Shown: positions 33,375 through 48,352, counted from the first letter of the stretch. The stretch: 64,000 nucleotides of DNA from Polynucleobacter sp. JS-JIR-II-50 (GCF_018687895.1 NZ_CP061307.1:1385948-1449947), one strand, 5' to 3'. Numbers and translations are program-made. Notes: generated from the letters alone by a model not told the origin.

Positions 33375-35213
33375 TTATGCGGGATTCGCTAGGTTTTCCT
33401 GAATGACTTCAATAAAGTGTTCGCCATAGCGCTCTAACTTGGCCTGCCCCACCCCGCCAATATGGCTAAATTGATCTAAGGTCTTTGGCGTAGACCTAAC
33501 CATCTCCTGCAAAGTGCTGTCATGAAAAATCACATAGGGCGGGACCCCTTGCTCACGTGCTAGCTCAGTGCGCTTAGCTTTGAGTGCCTCCCACAATTTT
33601 TCATCTGCAACATTACTAAAGGGATGCGTAGAACTTTTCTTTGCTCCCGATTTCGTAGCCTTAGTCTTGGAATAGCCCGTTTCTTTACGCAACCAAACCT
33701 CTTGCTCGCCACGCAGCACAGGTAACGCGATTTCATCCACCAGCTTTAAGCCACCATGCAGGGCAATATCCGCATCTAAATAACCGCCTGCTACCAATTG
33801 ACGATAAATGCTATTCCATTGGGCCTGATTGAGTTCTGCACCGATTCCAAAGGTACTGACCTGCTCATGAAAGTACTGCTTCACTCTGGGAGTAACCTTA
33901 CCCAGGAGCACATCAATTAAATGGGTCACGCCAAAACGCTGACCTGTCCGATAAACACAGGACAATGCTTTTTGTACTTCCTGTGTGGCATTCCAAGTCG
34001 CCACGGGCTCTAGACAGTTATCACAGTTCCCACAGCCACCCGGATGCGCCTCCCCAAAGTAGCGCAAGATTGTTTGATGGCGGCATGATGTGGATTCACA
34101 ATAGCCCAGTAGTGCGTTGAGTTTTTGGCGCTCTACCCGCTTGCGGTCTTCAGATGCTTCGCCAGAATCTACCATTTGCCGCAAGCTCACTACATCCCCA
34201 AATCCATAGGCCATCCAGGCATTTGCAGGTAAGCCATCACGTCCAGCACGCCCTGTTTCTTGGTAATAACCCTCCATGCTTTTTGGAAGATCTAGGTGAG
34301 CTACAAAGCGTACGTTAGGTTTATCAATGCCCATGCCGAACGCTACGGTTGCGACCATGATGACGCCCTCTTCACGCAAGAAGCGTTTTTGATTGGCGCT
34401 GCGTGTTTCTACGCTTAAGCCTGCGTGATAAGGCATAGCATCCCAGCCGCGGTCTACCAACCATTGAGCAGTCTCTTCTACACTGCGACGCGATAGGCAA
34501 TAAATAATTCCCGAGTCATCGGCATGCTCAGCATCTAAAAAGTGCTCTAACTGTTGTTTAGCACTCTGCTTTTGCAGAACTCGATATTTAATATTGGGGC
34601 GATCAAAGCTGGAGACAAATTGCTCGGCAGATTCGAGCGACAGACGCTCCACAATTTCTGCTCGGGTTGGCGCATCCGCAGTAGCCGTTAAGGCGATACG
34701 AGGCACCTTAGGAAAGCGCTCGTGCAAAACAGTTAACTGACGATATTCTGGGCGGAAATCATGACCCCATTGAGAGACACAGTGCGCCTCATCAATCGCG
34801 AACAAGGCAATTCCGGGGCCCGCATTGAGCCTATCAAGGATTGATAGAAAACCAGGGTTCATGAGACGCTCAGGCGCTACATAGATTAAGTCAAGTTCTC
34901 CAGCCAGCAACTGACTGGTAACCTTTTGAGAAGTAGCCGCATCTAAACTCGAGTTTAAAAATGAGGCCTTAACACCTAACTGGGTTAATGCATCAACTTG
35001 ATCCTGCATTAGTGCAATTAAGGGCGACACCACTACCCCTACACCCCGTCGAACAAGCGAGGGAATTTGATAGCACAGCGACTTACCGGCACCAGTGGGC
35101 ATCAGAACCAAAGCATCGCCGCCCGCCACTACATGTCTAACAATAGACTCTTGAGCACCACGGAATTGATCAAAGCCGAAAACATCATGAAGAACTTGGT
35201 GGCTCGACTGCAA
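33375..35213 (-). CDS. recQ: ATP-dependent DNA helicase RecQ
   Basis: 612 residues. Superfamily 2 helicase motifs: [14 protein letters not shown] (Walker A), [24 protein letters not shown], and [11 protein letters not shown] zinc-binding RecQ-CT domain with Cys in CRHQTIL and CGNCDNC, a winged helix, and a C-terminal HRDC domain (about 525-605; [23 protein letters not shown]) complete it. It unwinds DNA in RecF-pathway repair. The length matches the E. coli enzyme (about 610). Confidence 0.95.
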   Translation of the reverse strand: MQSSHQVLHDVFGFDQFRGAQESIVRHVVAGGDALVLMPTGAGKSLCYQIPSLVRRGVGVVVSPLIALMQDQVDALTQLGVKASFLNSSLDAATSQKVTSQLLAGELDLIYVAPERLMNPGFLSILDRLNAGPGIALFAIDEAHCVSQWGHDFRPEYRQLTVLHERFPKVPRIALTATADAPTRAEIVERLSLESAEQFVSSFDRPNIKYRVLQKQSAKQQLEHFLDAEHADDSGIIYCLSRRSVEETAQWLVDRGWDAMPYHAGLSVETRSANQKRFLREEGVIMVATVAFGMGIDKPNVRFVAHLDLPKSMEGYYQETGRAGRDGLPANAWMAYGFGDVVSLRQMVDSGEASEDRKRVERQKLNALLGYCESTSCRHQTILRYFGEAHPGGCGNCDNCLEPVATWNATQEVQKALSCVYRTGQRFGVTHLIDVLLGKVTPRVKQYFHEQVSTFGIGAELNQAQWNSIYRQLVAGGYLDADIALHGGLKLVDEIALPVLRGEQEVWLRKETGYSKTKATKSGAKKSSTHPFSNVADEKLWEALKAKRTELAREQGVPPYVIFHDSTLQEMVRSTPKTLDQFSHIGGVGQAKLERYGEHFIEVIQENLANPA

Positions 35214-35265
35214 AAGTAATACTCCCTTGTCTTATTCAATACCTGCGGATTACAAACTAAATATA

Positions 35266-35293
35266 AATAAAAAGCCCCACGTCACGCGGGGCT
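35266..35293 (-). terminator. Intrinsic terminator of the serS-tRNA-Ser unit
   Basis: Minus strand: AGCCCC (35288-35293) with GGGGCT (35273-35278), extended by CG-rich inner bases, followed by a T run (TTTTTATTTAT). It lies 41 bp after the tRNA and before recQ. Confidence 0.85.
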
Positions 35294-35333
35294 CTTTAAA
35301 TATTTTCTCTATAAAACAAATATAGAATCTAAA

Positions 35334-35423
<90 letters not shown>

Positions 35424-35468
35424 GAACCAAAGCCAATTATAGCTTTGGGGTGGTTTTGTGGTTTTTGC

Positions 35469-36794
<1,326 letters not shown>

Positions 36795-36827
36795 TTAGGG
36801 GTTCTAGGTTTTAGTTTTATACGGGCT

Positions 36828-37508
36828 CTAGTTTAAGCGCAAGACTTCGGCTCCGGCTGGCGGAGTGAAAGTAAAGCGATTGGCGGGCAAATTAACATTG
36901 AGTTGGATCTTATCCAAAGTCACCAGGACCACGCTTCCAAGCCCATCGGTTAACTCCAAAGCTTTGGGTAAGCCATTAGCCATACCAATTGAGATCTTTG
37001 TATAAGGCAGGTCATTTTTAGTTTTGGCATTGGGATCTTTTTTAGGAATCAAAGCCACCCACTTCATTCCTAAACGCTCATCGCCTTCAACCAAGTCAAA
37101 ATGCTGTTCTAGTGAAGTCTCACCAAACAGAATAGCCGCCGGCGTCGAAGCTAAGGCCTGACCCGCTGGACGAAAAGTCGCCTGGTTTAAATCTTTATCC
37201 CATAAGACTAGTTGCTTGCCATCAGCAATTAACTTTTGCTCGTAAGGCTTTTGGGTATCCCAGATAAATCTCCCCGGACGCTGAAACACAAAATGACCTT
37301 GGGTTTGACGGAGGACTTTCAAGCCCTTGTCTTGTGATTCATTAGCTTTAGGTGCGCGTAACTGCTGCTGCACAAAATCTCCCTCTGCAGTTTTGGAGTT
37401 CCGTACAAATTGACGCAACTGTTCTGAACCGCTTTCACTTTGCGAATGAGCGGCGCCTGAAAACAGAATGACTGTTCCAAGCAATACTACAGATAGGAAT
37501 CTTTGCAA
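36828..37508 (-). CDS. lolA: Outer membrane lipoprotein carrier protein LolA
   Basis: 226 residues if started at TTG 37508, nine nt after the AAGG that overlaps the ftsK stop; this start gives a clean signal peptide QRFLSVVLLGTVILFSGAAHSQ. An ATG at 37559 within ftsK is the alternative. The LolA pattern is present: LRQFVRNSKTAEGDFVQQQL, a GHFVFQRPGRFIWDTQKPYEQKLIADGKQLVLWDKDLNQ core, and a C-terminal LNVNLPANRFTFTPPAGAEVL. It carries lipoproteins through the periplasm from LolCDE to LolB. It is likely cotranscribed with ftsK. Confidence 0.9.
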   Translation of the reverse strand: MQRFLSVVLLGTVILFSGAAHSQSESGSEQLRQFVRNSKTAEGDFVQQQLRAPKANESQDKGLKVLRQTQGHFVFQRPGRFIWDTQKPYEQKLIADGKQLVLWDKDLNQATFRPAGQALASTPAAILFGETSLEQHFDLVEGDERLGMKWVALIPKKDPNAKTKNDLPYTKISIGMANGLPKALELTDGLGSVVLVTLDKIQLNVNLPANRFTFTPPAGAEVLRLN

Positions 37509-37518
37509 AATGACTGCC

Positions 37519-40827
<3,309 letters not shown>

Positions 40828-40864
40828 GTTTTATTTGCTTAGAACTTTAAATAAGTATGAAATA

Positions 40865-40893
40865 AAAAACGCCTAGTAATGCTAGGCGTTTTT
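40865..40893. terminator. Bidirectional terminator between trxB and the antitoxin gene
   Basis: CGCCTAG-taatg-CTAGGCG flanked by A and T runs on both sides. Its near-twin lies at 41555-41583, on the other side of the toxin-antitoxin pair. Confidence 0.85.
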
Positions 40894-40905
40894 GTTTGAG
40901 CTTTC

Positions 40906-41247
40906 TTATACGCTCAAGGCCAGTAAAGCCACCTCAGGGGCACGATCCAATATCTTTAGCAGCGCCTTTGCTGCGCCTGTAGGACTTCTTTTTCCCTGCT
41001 CCCAGTTTCGAATAGTTTCTAAAGAAACTTCTATACGACTTGAGAACTCTTGTTGAGATAAGCCAATCCGTTCACGAACTCGCTTTGCATATTTTGCAGC
41101 ATCTTGCATGGCTTCGTCATCGTCTTGCCGTTGGTGTAGCTTTATGAGGCGCTCAGAAGTTGCATCTAATAGCTTCTTATCTACAACCCCCTTGGGGAAA
41201 CTTTTAGGGTTATTTAGATCAACGCTAACTCGTACTATTTTTTTCAT
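40906..41247 (-). CDS. HTH antitoxin partnered with BrnT-like toxin
   Basis: 113 residues from the ATG at 41247, which has GGGAGG ten nt upstream. The C-terminal part is an XRE/Cro helix-turn-helix (about 50-105; RIGLSQQEFSSRIEVSLETIRNWEQGKRSPTGAAKALLKIL). The N-terminal VDLNNPKSFPKGVVDKKLLDA is the part likely to bind the toxin. Classical BrnA has a ribbon-helix-helix; HTH partners are also known for BrnT. The start lies 23 nt inside the toxin gene, so translation is coupled. It probably binds the palindrome at 41513-41531. Confidence 0.8.
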   Translation of the reverse strand: MKKIVRVSVDLNNPKSFPKGVVDKKLLDATSERLIKLHQRQDDDEAMQDAAKYAKRVRERIGLSQQEFSSRIEVSLETIRNWEQGKRSPTGAAKALLKILDRAPEVALLALSV

Positions 41248-41503
41248 ATCGCTTGACCTCCCTGTTATTAGCTTTCCTTGCTGAAATAATTCTGATGGCC
41301 TTAACTCTTCTGGTGAACACAACTACGAAGACTCGTTTATCAATTGCTCCTATTGCGCGATACCGCTCTTCCCCGTAATCCCATCTTTGGTCATGCTCAA
41401 TAACTATCGTAGGATCTTTAAAAATTGATATCACATATGCGAAATCAAAATTTCGAGAGATCTGGCATGAGTTACTTTTAGCCAAATCCCATTCAAAATC
41501 CAT
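41225..41503 (-). CDS. brnT: BrnT-family RNase toxin
   Basis: 92 residues. The N-terminus MDFEWDLAKSN matches the BrnT start FEWDxxK; DPTIVIEHDQRWDYGEERYRAIGAIDKRVFVVVFTRR and IRIISARKANNREVKRYE are strongly BrnT. BrnT is a RelE-fold RNase that inhibits translation when free. The toxin gene precedes and overlaps the antitoxin gene by 23 bp, the usual BrnTA order. The helix after residue 12 is less conserved than in typical members. Promoter geometry suggests a nearly leaderless transcript. Confidence 0.85.
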   Translation of the reverse strand: MDFEWDLAKSNSCQISRNFDFAYVISIFKDPTIVIEHDQRWDYGEERYRAIGAIDKRVFVVVFTRRVKAIRIISARKANNREVKRYEKNSTS

Positions 41504-41510
41504 TGACCCT

Positions 41511-41540
41511 ATAGTAGGCCAATGGCCTACTCTTTGTCAA
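41511..41540 (-). promoter_or_regulatory. brnT promoter with palindromic operator
   Basis: Minus strand TTGACA (41535-41540), 18-bp spacer, TACTAT (41511-41516). The perfect palindrome AGTAGGCC-aat-GGCCTACT (41513-41531) covers spacer and -10, the ideal position for autorepression by the toxin-antitoxin complex. Confidence 0.7.
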
Positions 41541-41554
41541 GTGGCGTCAACATA

Positions 41555-41583
41555 AAAAAACGCCTAGCATTGCTAGGCGTTTT
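41555..41583. terminator. Bidirectional terminator at the 3' side of hppA, twin of the one after trxB
   Basis: CGCCTAG-cattg-CTAGGCG with flanking A and T runs, 46 bp past the hppA stop. The stem is identical to that at 40870-40888; only loop and outer bases differ. Confidence 0.85.
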
Positions 41584-41629
41584 ATTTGCTGCAGTCTGAT
41601 TGCTACTGCATTTAATGACTACTCATTGC

Positions 41630-43690
41630 TTAACGAGAGACCATTGGCAAGAGTGGCACGATAAGTAATGCCACGATGTTAATAATCTTGATCAGTGGGT
41701 TAACGGCAGGGCCCGCAGTATCTTTGTAAGGGTCGCCAACGGTATCGCCAGTTACGGCAGCTTTGTGAGCTTCAGAACCTTTGCCGCCGAAGTGACCTTC
41801 TTCGATATATTTCTTCGCGTTGTCCCAAGCACCGCCACCTGTACACATCGAGATCGCTACGAATAAGCCAGTCACGATAGTTCCCATGAGCAAACCACCC
41901 AATGCAGCCGGCCCTAACAAGAGACCAACGACAACTGGGGCAACTACTGGCAAGAGGGAAGGAACGATCATTTCTTTAATAGCAGCAGAAGTCAGCATAT
42001 CTACCGCTTTGCCGTACTCTGGCTTCGCAGTACCTTCCATGATTCCAGGGATATCACGGAACTGACGGCGCACCTCTTCTACCACCGCACCAGCGCAACG
42101 ACCTACTGCTTCCATCGCCATCGCACCAAACAAGTAAGGAATCATGCCGCCGATAAAGAGGCCGATGATGACCATGTGATTGGACAAGTCAAAAGATACT
42201 TGTTGGCCCATACCCTCTAAGGCATGGGTGTAGTCAGCAAAGAGAACGAGTGATGCCAAACCAGCTGAACCAATTGCATAGCCTTTAGTAACTGCTTTAG
42301 TAGTGTTGCCAACTGCATCCAATGGATCGGTAATATCGCGAACAGATTGTGGCAAGCCTGCCATCTCTGCAATACCACCAGCGTTATCTGTAATTGGGCC
42401 ATATGCATCAAGCGCAACCACAATACCTGCCATGGACAACATCGCTGTTGCTGCAATCGCAATGCCATATAAACCAGCCAACCAATACGCTGCAAAAATC
42501 GCTGCACAAACAAAGAGAACTGGATAAGCAGTTGACTTCATCGAAATACCTAAGCCAGCAATGATATTGGTACCGTGACCTTTGGTTGAGGCTTCAGCAA
42601 TATGTTGCACTGGCTTGAACTGAGTACCGGTGTAGTACTCGGTAATCCATACTAAACCTGCTGTAAGCAACAAGCCCACTACGGTTGAACCAAACAAACG
42701 CCATTGGCTACCAGGGATACCTAATGCATCATCCGGCATGATGAAGTTAGTTACAAAGTAGAAAGCAATCAATGACAAACCACCGGCAATGATCAGGCCC
42801 TTATACAAAGCAGGCATCACATTTTTCATGCCAGGTGTTGCCTTTACAAATGAGCAACCAATGATGGAGGCGATGATAGAAACGCCGCCCAGCACTAATG
42901 GATAAATAATCGCAGCCACTGGTGCACTAGAAACCATTAAGGATCCCAGCACCATGGTTGCAATCAGCGTAACCGCGTAAGTTTCAAATAAGTCTGCTGC
43001 CATGCCTGCGCAGTCACCAACGTTGTCGCCAACGTTATCAGCAATCACCGCAGGATTGCGTGGATCATCTTCCGGAATCCCAGCCTCAACCTTACCCACC
43101 AAGTCAGCGCCTACGTCTGCACCTTTAGTAAAGATGCCGCCACCTAAACGCGCAAAGATCGAAATCAAGGAAGAACCGAATGCCAAACCAATGAGGGGAT
43201 GCAATACAGAAGAGAGATCTTGTCCAGCGCCAATCGATACAAGGAACATAAAGAAGAGGCCAACGCCCAAGAGACCCAATCCAACTACCAACATGCCGGT
43301 AATGGCACCACCCTTGAATGCCACATTGAGCGCCTCGTTCATCCCTTTGGTTGCTGCTTCCGCTGTCCGTACGTTTGCGCGTACTGAGACATTCATACCA
43401 ATAAAGCCACAAGCGCCGGAAAGTACAGCGCCAATAACAAAGCCAATTGCGGTCGCAAAATCAAGGAAGAGCGCCATGAGAATGGTCAGAACTACCCCAA
43501 CCACGGCAATCGTTTTATATTGGCGCGACAAATACGCAGCCGCCCCCTGCTGAATCGCCTCGGCAATTTCTTGCATTTTGGCGTTGCCTGTACTCTGCTT
43601 CAAAATCCAGCCGCGCATCACAAAACCGTAAATCACGGCTAGGACACCGCACGCCAAGGCAAAATACAAGCCTAAAGTGACATTACTCAT
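41630..43690 (-). CDS. hppA: Membrane-bound proton-pumping pyrophosphatase
   Basis: 686 residues with about 16 membrane helices. Pyrophosphate-binding motifs [11 protein letters not shown] and [19 protein letters not shown] are intact, as are [11 protein letters not shown] and the C-terminal [17 protein letters not shown]. The determinant GNTTKA with Lys465 marks the potassium-independent, proton-pumping class. It uses pyrophosphate hydrolysis to build membrane potential. It is divergent from the soluble pyrophosphatase gene (171 bp), so the two may be balanced. Confidence 0.94.
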   Translation of the reverse strand: MSNVTLGLYFALACGVLAVIYGFVMRGWILKQSTGNAKMQEIAEAIQQGAAAYLSRQYKTIAVVGVVLTILMALFLDFATAIGFVIGAVLSGACGFIGMNVSVRANVRTAEAATKGMNEALNVAFKGGAITGMLVVGLGLLGVGLFFMFLVSIGAGQDLSSVLHPLIGLAFGSSLISIFARLGGGIFTKGADVGADLVGKVEAGIPEDDPRNPAVIADNVGDNVGDCAGMAADLFETYAVTLIATMVLGSLMVSSAPVAAIIYPLVLGGVSIIASIIGCSFVKATPGMKNVMPALYKGLIIAGGLSLIAFYFVTNFIMPDDALGIPGSQWRLFGSTVVGLLLTAGLVWITEYYTGTQFKPVQHIAEASTKGHGTNIIAGLGISMKSTAYPVLFVCAAIFAAYWLAGLYGIAIAATAMLSMAGIVVALDAYGPITDNAGGIAEMAGLPQSVRDITDPLDAVGNTTKAVTKGYAIGSAGLASLVLFADYTHALEGMGQQVSFDLSNHMVIIGLFIGGMIPYLFGAMAMEAVGRCAGAVVEEVRRQFRDIPGIMEGTAKPEYGKAVDMLTSAAIKEMIVPSLLPVVAPVVVGLLLGPAALGGLLMGTIVTGLFVAISMCTGGGAWDNAKKYIEEGHFGGKGSEAHKAAVTGDTVGDPYKDTAGPAVNPLIKIINIVALLIVPLLPMVSR

Positions 43691-43861
43691 GCTTGAACTC
43701 CCTAAAGTTAATCTTTATTGTTTTGTATAACTGCACTTAGGTAGACCTGGTTTCCGAAAGCTTTAAACTATGGTCTTTAAGCTGTATCAGTATGTAACAG
43801 AATCACCCCTGCGCTCCCTTGATAGGATCAGGGTATTTACTAATCACTATTCGGAGTATTT

Positions 43862-44398
43862 ATGAGTCTCGAAAAAGTCAAGCCAGGTAAAAAGATCCCT
43901 GAAAGCTTCAACGTCATTATTGAAATCCCAATGAACGCTGATCCAGTGAAGTACGAGGTGGATAAAGAGTCTGGCGCAATTTTCGTTGACCGTTTTATGG
44001 GCACTGCAATGCACTATCCATGTAACTACGGATACATCAATAAAACCATTGCTGGTGATGGTGACCCTGTTGACGTTCTCGTAATTACTCCATTTCCACT
44101 CATTCCAGGCGTAGTTGTTTCATGCCGCGCTATTGGCGTATTGCAAATGGAAGATGAAGGCGGTGAAGATGCCAAGTTGCTGGCCGTTCCAGAAGACAAA
44201 ATCTTGCCTATCTATACACACTGGCAAAAACCAGAAGATATGAACCCATTGCGCTTGAATCAGATTCAACACTTCTTCGAGCACTACAAAGATCTCGAAC
44301 AAGGTAAATGGGTAAAAGTGAGAGGCTGGGGTGGTGTTGCTGATGCTCATAAAGAAATTCTTGAAGGCATCGAGCGCTACAACAAAGAGAACAAGTAA
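43862..44398 (+). CDS. ppa: Inorganic pyrophosphatase (soluble, family I)
   Basis: 178 residues. Family I motifs: [29 protein letters not shown], the metal-binding DGDPVDVLV (three Asp), and [24 protein letters not shown]. It hydrolyses pyrophosphate to drive biosynthesis in the cytoplasm. ATTCGGAGT precedes the ATG. It is followed by nadE after 34 bp on the same strand, and NadE releases pyrophosphate, so cotranscription makes sense. Confidence 0.95.
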   Translation: MSLEKVKPGKKIPESFNVIIEIPMNADPVKYEVDKESGAIFVDRFMGTAMHYPCNYGYINKTIAGDGDPVDVLVITPFPLIPGVVVSCRAIGVLQMEDEGGEDAKLLAVPEDKILPIYTHWQKPEDMNPLRLNQIQHFFEHYKDLEQGKWVKVRGWGGVADAHKEILEGIERYNKENK

Positions 44399-44432
44399 TT
44401 TTTAGTTTATTGAAAAGGCTTTGTGATTCGGA

Positions 44433-46052
44433 GTGAGCACGCAAAAAATTGCCTTAGCCCAAATCAACCCATTACTGGGTGATTTGGTTGGCAACGCGCA
44501 ACTCATTCACAAAGCCGCTCTAGATGCCTACTCACAAGGCGCCAAACTTGTTGTAACTCCTGAGCTTTCGCTCACCGGCTATCCCCCAGAAGACTTACTC
44601 CTCCGCCCTGCTTTTATTGAGGCAGCACAATTACAGCTCGAGCTCTTGATGAAAGAGCTAGCTCAGCATGCTGATCTGACAGTCATTGTTGGCCATCCCA
44701 AACAAACATCTGCAGGTTTGCAAAACTACGCATCTGTTTTACGAAACGGCAAAGTCATTGCAGGCTACGCAAAACAAGAATTACCTAACCATGAGGTATT
44801 TGACGAAGTTCGTTACTTCGTGCCTGGTAATCAAGCTTGTGTTTTTGAATGCGAAGGTGTTCGCTATGGATTAATCTTGTGTGAAGACGCTTGGCATGCA
44901 GGTCCCGCCAAACAATCTCATGCTGCTGGCGCACAAGTATTGCTAGTCCCCAATGCCTCTCCTTACCACCTGCAAAAAGAAGCCTTGCGCATTGAAGTGC
45001 TCCGTGGGCATATTGCACAAACCAAAATGCCATTAGTCTACGTCAACGCTGTTGGCGGTCAGGATGAATTGGTTTTTGATGGCGGCTCATTTGCATTAAA
45101 TAGTGATGGCAAAGTCGTGATGGCAATGCCTCAGTTTGAAACCGGCCTAGGCCTTGTTATCGTGACAGCAACTGGCGAACTAGAAAAAGGTCCGGTTACC
45201 CCGCCGCAATCCGTTGAAGCGCAAGCCTATCAAGCACTCGTCTTGGGAGTGCGTGACTATGTGACTAAAAATCGCTTTCCTGGCGTGATTATTGGCCTAT
45301 CTGGTGGCGTAGATTCAGCTTTGGTATTAGCCATTGCCGTGGATGCCTTAGGTGCTGACAAGGTACGTACTGTCATGATGGCCTCTCGCTATACCGCCGA
45401 TATCTCTTGGATTGATGCACGGGAGATGGCCCAGAACTTAGGCGTGCAATATGATGAAATCCCCATTAGTGGACCAGTAGATGCTTTAGAAGTTTCTCTA
45501 GCGGAGCAATTCAAAGGTTTAGCAGTAGACGCTACCGAGGAGAATATTCAGGCGCGTGTGCGTGGAACTCTACTAATGGCCCTATCCAATAAAACAGGCC
45601 GCCTTGTTTTAACCACGGGCAACAAGAGCGAAATGGCAGTTGGTTATTGCACACTCTATGGTGATATGGCAGGTGGCTTTGCAGTCATTAAAGATATCGC
45701 CAAGACTTTGGTGTATCGCTTGTGCGCCTACCGCAACAGTATTACGCCAGTCATTCCGGAGCGGATTCTGACGCGCGCACCTTCAGCAGAATTACGTCCA
45801 GACCAAAAAGATCAAGATAGCCTGCCCTCTTATGAAGTGCTAGATGGCATTGTTGAGCGCTATATGGAGCAAAACCAATCGATTGCTCAAATCATTGCTG
45901 CAGGCTTTGATGCTGAGAGCGTAGAAAAAGTAACCCGCTTAATCAAGCTTAATGAATATAAGCGTCGCCAAGCCCCACCGGGAGTCCGTGTAACCACTCG
46001 TGCCTTTGGCCGCGATTGGCGCTACCCCATTACCTCACAATTTAGAGCGTAG
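44433..46052 (+). CDS. nadE: Glutamine-dependent NAD+ synthase NadE
   Basis: 539 residues. The N-terminal nitrilase/glutaminase domain (about 1-260) has the Glu-Lys-Cys triad in VVTPELSLTGYPPEDLL, YAKQELPNHEVFDE and LILCEDAWH. The C-terminal synthetase domain (about 270-530) has the P-loop IGLSGGVDSALVLAIA. It amidates deamido-NAD+ with glutamine nitrogen. The start appears to be GTG 44433, overlapping GGAG; spacing is poor, so the exact start is uncertain. It is followed by glnB, a known neighbour and regulator of this NadE type. Confidence 0.93.
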   Translation: MSTQKIALAQINPLLGDLVGNAQLIHKAALDAYSQGAKLVVTPELSLTGYPPEDLLLRPAFIEAAQLQLELLMKELAQHADLTVIVGHPKQTSAGLQNYASVLRNGKVIAGYAKQELPNHEVFDEVRYFVPGNQACVFECEGVRYGLILCEDAWHAGPAKQSHAAGAQVLLVPNASPYHLQKEALRIEVLRGHIAQTKMPLVYVNAVGGQDELVFDGGSFALNSDGKVVMAMPQFETGLGLVIVTATGELEKGPVTPPQSVEAQAYQALVLGVRDYVTKNRFPGVIIGLSGGVDSALVLAIAVDALGADKVRTVMMASRYTADISWIDAREMAQNLGVQYDEIPISGPVDALEVSLAEQFKGLAVDATEENIQARVRGTLLMALSNKTGRLVLTTGNKSEMAVGYCTLYGDMAGGFAVIKDIAKTLVYRLCAYRNSITPVIPERILTRAPSAELRPDQKDQDSLPSYEVLDGIVERYMEQNQSIAQIIAAGFDAESVEKVTRLIKLNEYKRRQAPPGVRVTTRAFGRDWRYPITSQFRA

Positions 46053-46072
46053 AACGCCCAGCGGGTCGGTTT

Positions 46073-46102
46073 TTGGTATTTCAGAACAGATCTGGGTATG
46101 AT
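46073..46102 (+). promoter_or_regulatory. Possible sigma-70 promoter of glnB
   Basis: TTGGTA (46073-46078), 18-bp spacer, TATGAT (46097-46102), 20 bp before the glnB ATG. Confidence 0.4.
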
Positions 46103-46113
46103 TACTGCATTAG

Positions 46114-46480
<367 letters not shown>

Positions 46481-46495
46481 AGACCTCTTAGGTTA

Positions 46496-47515
46496 TCAGC
46501 GCAACTGAGAGTCTGTTGAGTTTGCTGGAGCCGCGGGCTGAATAATTTCAGCCGGCTCCAAAATAATTGTCTTACTACTAGTATTACCAATACGAACCTT
46601 TGCGCCCTGGTAATACAAATCTACCTGATTTAAACCACTAGTTAATACCTTTAATGGCGACTTGCCATAAACACTCATCCCAACTCCTGGCTCAAGCGTT
46701 TTATTTTGAGTCTTACCGGTAGCATCCACTACACATACTGTTTGCGCAGTCTTTGATTGCAGATAAACCATGTCACCCGCTTTTTTAGGGGCTTCGGGCC
46801 TGTAATTGAGTGCAGATGCATCTGCAGGCGGGCATTCCGCCGTAACTACCACTGGAGTTGGCTCTACTGCTGCTGGAGCTGGCTTAGTCTCTGTCACCGC
46901 CTCTGCTGCTGCATTTGCCGGCACAGGCTCTTGTGCCACCTCTTGAATAATGACCACCTCTTCTTTAACCGGCTCCGGAAAAAATAATGGGCGCAAGTTC
47001 ACCACAGAGAAAACTAATGCAGCGCCAATTGCTAACAGTAGAAAGAGTTTCTTTTTAGGGTCTACTGGAGCTTTTGATTTTTCGCTGTAATCGATCGCTT
47101 TTTGTGAGATTTTGCTAGCATTCATCTTCTCAGGTTTTGGCTCTGCGACTTTCTCTGCTGCTACAGGACTAATCTCTTTTTCTTTTTCGGACTTCGCCTT
47201 TTTTTCTAGTAGAGAAGCTTTTGTCTCCTCCTGCAATTTCTCTTCAACATCAGATGCTTTAATAGGTTGCGCGACACCAGAAAAATCAAATGCCTCTTCA
47301 GGTGCGAGCTTTAGTAAGCCAGCCACTTTTTTTGCTGCCGTGAATTTCACTTGATCGCCATAAAAAGAGCTGGTCTCGCCATTTTCAATCTGCTCTACTT
47401 GGCGAACAGAAAGGCAAGTCATTCCTGAAAGATCTTTCGTGCTGAGGCCAAGGCTTTCTCTGGCCTTAGTAAATGCCTCTTTACGAATCTCAGGAAGTTT
47501 GACCGATTTATTCAC
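46496..47515 (-). CDS. RodZ-like helix-turn-helix membrane protein
   Basis: 339 residues. An N-terminal Cro-like helix-turn-helix (about 12-70; ARESLGLSTKDLSGMTCLSVRQVEQIENGE), a Lys/Glu-rich linker, one membrane helix (about 155-172, LFLLLAIGAALVFSVVNL), a Pro/Ala/Val-rich spacer and a C-terminal domain with CVVDATGKTQNKTLEPGVGMSVYGKSPLKVLTSGLNQVDLYYQGAKVRIG, like the RodZ DUF4115 domain. RodZ links MreB to the cell-wall machinery, but no ispG, pilW or mre genes are near, so it may be a paralogue. Confidence 0.7.
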   Translation of the reverse strand: MNKSVKLPEIRKEAFTKARESLGLSTKDLSGMTCLSVRQVEQIENGETSSFYGDQVKFTAAKKVAGLLKLAPEEAFDFSGVAQPIKASDVEEKLQEETKASLLEKKAKSEKEKEISPVAAEKVAEPKPEKMNASKISQKAIDYSEKSKAPVDPKKKLFLLLAIGAALVFSVVNLRPLFFPEPVKEEVVIIQEVAQEPVPANAAAEAVTETKPAPAAVEPTPVVVTAECPPADASALNYRPEAPKKAGDMVYLQSKTAQTVCVVDATGKTQNKTLEPGVGMSVYGKSPLKVLTSGLNQVDLYYQGAKVRIGNTSSKTIILEPAEIIQPAAPANSTDSQLR

Positions 47516-47593
47516 TGCCCAGCAACCATCTCATATGGAATTAATAAGATTGATAGTAATACCAAAATAGGATAAGAGTAATTAGCCACAAAG

Positions 47594-48232
47594 CTAGGTG
47601 TTCAATGGATGGTTCTCAAGGTTGGATTCAAGATACCTCTTCACCAGTACTTGCAGAGAATCCGCATGCATTTTGTCCATCACCCTGGCCTTATGGACCT
47701 TAATCGTGGCATCGGTAGTTCCTAGTTTTACGGCAATATCCTTGTTTAGAAGGCCCTTAACAAGCCATCCACATACCTCACGCTCCCTAGGAGTGAGGCT
47801 CTCGTAGTCTTTCTTGGCTTCCACATCCAGAGAGACTCGCTTGAGTTGGCGACCATCAAAATCAATTGCATCTGCCACTGCCTTTAAGAGTTCTTCCAAA
47901 TTAAATGGCTTGAATAAGAAATCCAGCGCACCCCGCTTAAGGCCTTGAACGATTTGGTGTGGGTGACTTTGACCACTCACAAATACGATGGGCGTTTTAC
48001 GACCTAACTTTTGCAGTTTTTCTTGTAAATCAAGGCCGGTCATATCCGGCATCTGCATATCCAAGAGAATGACAGCGGGCGAGACTGGAACTGATTTTTC
48101 TAAGAAAACGGCAGCAGACGCATAGTCATCAACGAGGTAGCCTAGTTCACGCAGCATTCTAGATAGAGAGATGCGCATCGACTCGTCATCATCAATTAGG
48201 TATATATGGCCGACTTTAGTCATTGAATTCAA
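47594..48232 (-). CDS. FixJ-type response regulator (orphan)
   Basis: 212 residues. Receiver domain with DDDES, phosphorylation site in VILLDMQMPDMTG (Asp58), and FLFKPFNLEELL; then a LuxR-type HTH (about 140-205; LTPREREVCGWLVKGLLNKDIAVKLGTTDATIKVHKARVMDKM). The FixJ/TodT-like arrangement suggests a partner histidine kinase elsewhere, as none is adjacent. The target genes are unknown; ilvD is divergent from it. Confidence 0.85.
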   Translation of the reverse strand: MNSMTKVGHIYLIDDDESMRISLSRMLRELGYLVDDYASAAVFLEKSVPVSPAVILLDMQMPDMTGLDLQEKLQKLGRKTPIVFVSGQSHPHQIVQGLKRGALDFLFKPFNLEELLKAVADAIDFDGRQLKRVSLDVEAKKDYESLTPREREVCGWLVKGLLNKDIAVKLGTTDATIKVHKARVMDKMHADSLQVLVKRYLESNLENHPLNT

Positions 48233-48282
48233 AGGAAAAAGTGATTGATGACTTAATGTACTGCAGCGTCCTTTACTAAGAT

Positions 48283-48352
48283 ATTAGCTGTTTAGCTAAT
48301 GTTTAGATCTCCATTGATGATTTCATTGGTATTTATGTGTTGCAGCGCAACA
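48283..48352. repeat. Two short dyads in the regulator-ilvD gap
   Basis: ATTAGCT-gttt-AGCTAAT (48283-48300) and TGTTGC-agc-GCAACA (48338-48352) lie in the 221-bp divergent region. Either could bind a regulator of ilvD or of the response regulator gene. No attenuator leader peptide was found. Confidence 0.35.

Noticed and set aside
43002..43553. Long open frame (183 codons) antisense to hppA
   Set aside because: It is a shadow of the strongly conserved hppA coding frame, Pro/Thr/Ala-rich as expected of a reversed membrane-protein gene, with no ribosome site.
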